Shown here one piece after another: positions 60,873 through 64,000 of a DNA stretch of 64,000 nucleotides (positions are counted from its first letter, which is position 1; each line of letters opens with the position of its first letter). The notes under the pieces are model-generated. The model saw nothing but the letters and a program-made list of their open reading frames with translations. It was not told the origin of the DNA and made no database searches. Source of the DNA: Circinella umbellata (lineage: Eukaryota; Mucoromycota; Mucoromycetes; Mucorales; Lichtheimiaceae); assembly GCA_025093555.1 (NCBI GenBank), contig JAIWNF010000046.1:310001-374000 (forward strand), given 5' to 3'. A program made the position numbers and the translations under genes.

Positions 60873-61385
60873 TTAGCAAATAGACCGGGTGCAACAAGTG
60901 GCAGTGAGGCGATTATCCTGATGAAATAAGCTACTTTGGTTATCTGTCGCATTATTCTCTTCATCATCACTTTGAAGTTGTTGTGGAACTGGAGTAAGAG
61001 TCCTAACCGGTACATCCGCCGCATCTACAGTTGAATTATCACCATCCTCTCGATTACAATCTAAAATACATAATACTTTTAATAATCAAGATGCAACAGC
61101 TACACTAAAAACAAATATATTCATTATACAGTCCCTCTTTACCTATAATGTTTTCTTCTGGACTAAACTATTGATATGCGTTAGCAATATACTTTAAATT
61201 ATTATTATTTTTCATCTATTCATATCTATCAAAGTAATTCAACAACTTACAGAATAACAATTCATAGGAGAAATATCAACCTTAAAACCATGCTCAGCAA
61301 AGACAGATTCAACTTCGTCTATAACAACGCGTTCATCTTCTTGCGCCAATGCGTTTCGCAAGCATCTTTTCAATAAAGCAGTCAT
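60873..61385 (-). CDS. Small acidic protein of unknown function
   Basis: Three exons: 61385-61251, 61167-61143 (25 nt) and 61060-60873, giving 115 aa with phases 0 and 1. It begins MTALLKRCLRNALAQEDERV, with a helical segment DEVESVFAEHGFKVDISP. The rest is acidic and polar (SPEENIIDCNREDGDNS, LQSDDEENNATDNQS). No domain was recognised. Its N-terminal 45 residues align in length and several key positions with the N-terminus of the divergent gene at 61817 (V-F-x6-VD-x-[ST]P), suggesting a shared module. It may be the N-terminal part of a former larger gene. Confidence 0.55.
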
Positions 61386-61816
61386 TAAAAATGAGATATA
61401 AGGTAATAAGAATAACAAAAATAGTACAGCTTTTTTTTTCTTGAAAAGTATTTATGCAAGCTTACTTTTTGTAACGATAATTTAATAATCACATCACACA
61501 TAATAATGATACACAGTTGAGATAAAATTAAAGTTCGGCCTTTATGGAACGTTTTCCTATTGGCCTATTACAATGCGTTATCAAGTGGGAATATTTTTTC
61601 TCCGCTCGTACTAATAAGGTATACACTGATTCTGAAATCTCTGAAATTTTTTATTACACCCGACTCTGGAAATCTCTAAAAATTTTTATAATAGACAGAT
61701 ATACACGGTTTTTTTTATTACACCGACTCTGCAAAAAAAAGTATATAAATACCTTACATTTTCCAACGTCTTTCACATTATTAAAAAACTACTCTTCTCC
61801 ACTTACTTATTTCAAA
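61386..61816. promoter_or_regulatory. Divergent promoter with direct repeats and a TATA box
   Basis: A 431-bp region between two divergent starts. The sequence TTTTTTATTACACC(C)GACTCTG occurs at 61647-61668 and 61711-61731. A TCTGAAATCTCT-type sequence is also duplicated at about 61631 and 61666. TATATAAATA at 61742-61751 lies 66 bp before the ATG at 61817 and is a plausible TATA box for the plus-strand gene. Confidence 0.55.
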
Positions 61817-64000
61817 ATGTCTCAACTTCAATCTAATTCTTCAACTATTCTTCGCGAATCTTTACTCCTCTGCATCAATAATCAAGATATGTATAATTCT
61901 TGTCTTTTTTTTAAAGATCTTATATTATTGTATTTATACTTTTCAGCTAACTTTTCATATTCTCGTTTATACATATGATGCAAGTTCAACACATTGTAAA
62001 GGATGTTTTTTTGCAAGCCAACTACAATGTTGATTTCACTCCGGTAAGTTATCTGGTTGCATATCAAAATTAGTATTATATTTAAAAGGCAATATGTAAA
62101 CTGATTTATAAAAAACGCTATTAAAGATTAACAACACCGACATTTGGGATGATAATCATTATCCTTCCGAAATTGAGTCCTTCACGCCAACTGAGGAAAG
62201 TTCTTCTGATGCTTCCGCATTGGACTCAAATGGTAATAATTTTTTTTGTATACTATTTATAATTCAAGTTAAAAATATTATGATTTAACAATTAAAATAA
62301 CTTAATATAGGATCTCAGTATCCATTAAGTCCATTGTCTTACGAAGCCATGTTGGCTATTCTCAACAGTGATATGGGTTCAGATGGTAAGTGCTACATTT
62401 TTTTTTATTTGCACCATTTATATTTTATGTTTAAAACAGCGTCATTAATAACTTTTATTGTGTTATATAGGATCTCAAAGTCCGTCGAGCCCAGTCACTA
62501 TTGAAGAGCCCATGGCAACAGAAGAACGGCCCCGAAAGAAGGCCAAGAAGGTGGTCTCAATAGAAGACAAAGCAGACAAATGTAAATAGCGTTGATCAAT
62601 CTTTATTTTTTATAATGCTAATAAAAAAATCACTCTAATTATATATCAATTTATTATTATTAGGCTTTGGGGGTGTAATAGACAAGGCCGGTAATGTCTT
62701 GTGTTCTGAGGTGAAGAGCGCCATTGATTCTGTCCATTCTATCAATGAAGTTCTCCAAGATAGTAGTGATTGCAGCAGGTGGATCAATTCACCTATATCT
62801 GAATTATTTCAAAATAATTCAGTTGAATTGTTCATTCCACTTGCAGAAGCAATCGCAACTCGAAAGTTCTCATTTGATTCATTGATTGGATTACGTATGC
62901 TCCCAGTCCCCTTTCTCTTATTATCTGGTACAGTGCCCCATCGTATGGAGACGATGCAATTACCATTTGCTTTTGGATCTAGTTTGACAGTGCTTCGCAC
63001 CTTGACAGCAAGACCAAACCTCAAGTATTCTATTGTTTCAACAGAAGATGAAGATATTACGCAAGATATTGTTGATATAATCAAGAAAGCAATGTATTCA
63101 GAGTTGGCCCATCCAAGTTCGCGGGCGATTATTTATTGTCCAACTTTAAAATTGGTAAATGAAACACATATTATGTTGTGTAAACAAGCCAATGGAATGT
63201 ATCCGCAATGTTTTTATGGTGCGATGGGAGTTGAAGAGAAAGATGCGTCCTTGAAGAGCTGGAGAGAGGGTCCATCTAAGGTCATGGTTGCTACTTCTTC
63301 TTTTGGTACCGGGATTGACTATGGACAAGTCAAGATGGTGATCCATCATTCCTATTCTGTTGACGTTTTGTCATATATTGAGGAGGGAGGTCGAGCTGGG
63401 CGGGATGGCCAATCTGCTGCATGTATTCTGGTGGCAGACAATTTAATACTGCAAGGCATGGCACGAGTTGAGGATGATGATAATGATGAATGGAAAAAAG
63501 CAAAAAAGGCATTTGCCAAATTTATACTGTCTCCCGGTTGTATAAGGCAAAATATTCAGGCTGTAGTGGATGACAAATCGCTGCCTTGTGTTGCATACCC
63601 TCCTGACTTTAGGAAATGCTCTGTTTGCGAGTCCAAAGGTAATAATAACAGAAAATGTATAATATCTCACCCATCAACTACCTTATGCTTATATTTTTTT
63701 TATATTGTTTTCTTGATTTAAAATAGTAATAATACCTCCTAATAGATATTATGGATCAAAGGTGATTTTTCAAGTGATCATTTCATGCTCACTTTTCTTT
63801 TGTTATTTATTGTTATATTATTATATTAACTATTATCCTATATTTATATAGCTTCTTCGGACAAGCACAGATATTACCATGGCCTCGGAATCTTCAGATA
63901 CGCATCAACAGACACCAGTCCAACAACATCAACAGTTGTTGATCCAAGAATATCAACAGCCTTCATTTCAATCACAACAGCAGCCTATATCTATTCCACT
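61817..64000 (+). CDS. RecQ-like helicase with unusual N-terminus, lacking motifs I-II (runs off the right edge)
   Basis: Reliable exons: about 61975-62043, 62127-62232, 62311-62385, 62471-62581, 62664-63638, and 63871 onward. The ATG at 61817 opens MSQLQSNSSTILRESLLL, but its join to 61975 is not canonical. The N-terminus is acidic and Ser/Pro-rich, then Lys-rich (ERPRKKAKKVV). The helicase part holds motif III (LLLSGTVP), RPNLKYSIVS, motif IV (RAIIYCPT), motif V (VMVATSSFGTGIDYG) and motif VI (EEGGRAGRDGQSAA). A zinc-type region with CIRQNIQAVV and CSVCESK follows, then a Gln-rich tail. No Walker A (GKS/T) or DExH box is present: the RecA1 half is missing before motif III. It resembles subtelomeric/transposon-linked RecQ families of fungi, but ATPase activity is doubtful. 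Confidence 0.7.

Noticed and set aside
1..64000. tRNA or rRNA genes
   Set aside because: No stretch with convincing A-box/B-box spacing or cloverleaf was found by eye; a covariance-model scan would settle this.

Overview
The window is AT-rich eukaryotic DNA. Genes are split by many short GT-AG introns (about 50-110 nt), start codons sit behind poly-T/poly-A tracts, and many proteins carry long Asn/Gln/Ser/Thr runs. The gene set (a CSL transcription factor without Notch, an Opy2-like anchor, CIA30, Atx1, a Prp3 splicing factor, and large families of lineage-specific ORFs) points to a filamentous early-diverging fungus, most likely Mucoromycota/Mucorales. Species cannot be read from the sequence. 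Coding models were built by hand: open frames were joined at GT/AG sites only where phase and protein family agreed.

Left part (1-32 kb): a partial mitochondrial AAA-like ATPase (-), a CAMK-type protein kinase (+), a RING-finger protein with a split RING (-), a gene-poor block of about 5 kb, a large CSL/LAG1-type transcription factor (+), the REX1-type RNA exonuclease (-), tubulin chaperone A (-), CIA30 (-), an epoxide-hydrolase-like protein (-), a second gene-poor block of about 4 kb, and an Opy2-like membrane anchor (+).

Middle part (32-51 kb): Atx1 copper chaperone (-), a flavin amine oxidase (-), molybdopterin synthase small subunit (+), GTP cyclohydrolase II (-), two decayed copies of a lineage-specific family facing each other, a MATE transporter (-), PRP3 (+), and a second epoxide-hydrolase-like paralogue (-) that shares every intron position with the first, including an 8-nt microexon.

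Right part (51.5-64 kb) is an accessory island. It holds an unrecognised gene with tandem exon-intron repeats and an RGG-rich end, a broken CACTA/Tnp2-like transposase, a divergent broken accessory ORF, a 112-bp imperfect palindrome, a seven-exon lineage-specific gene interrupted by one stop codon, a minisatellite, and a divergent gene pair. One member of the pair encodes a RecQ-like helicase that lacks the N-terminal ATP-binding motifs and runs off the right end.

The housekeeping genes show no operon logic, but several are divergent or convergent neighbours with 200-600 bp spacers. The most unusual material is the 51.5-64 kb island and the paired hydrolases. No virus or toxin genes were seen.
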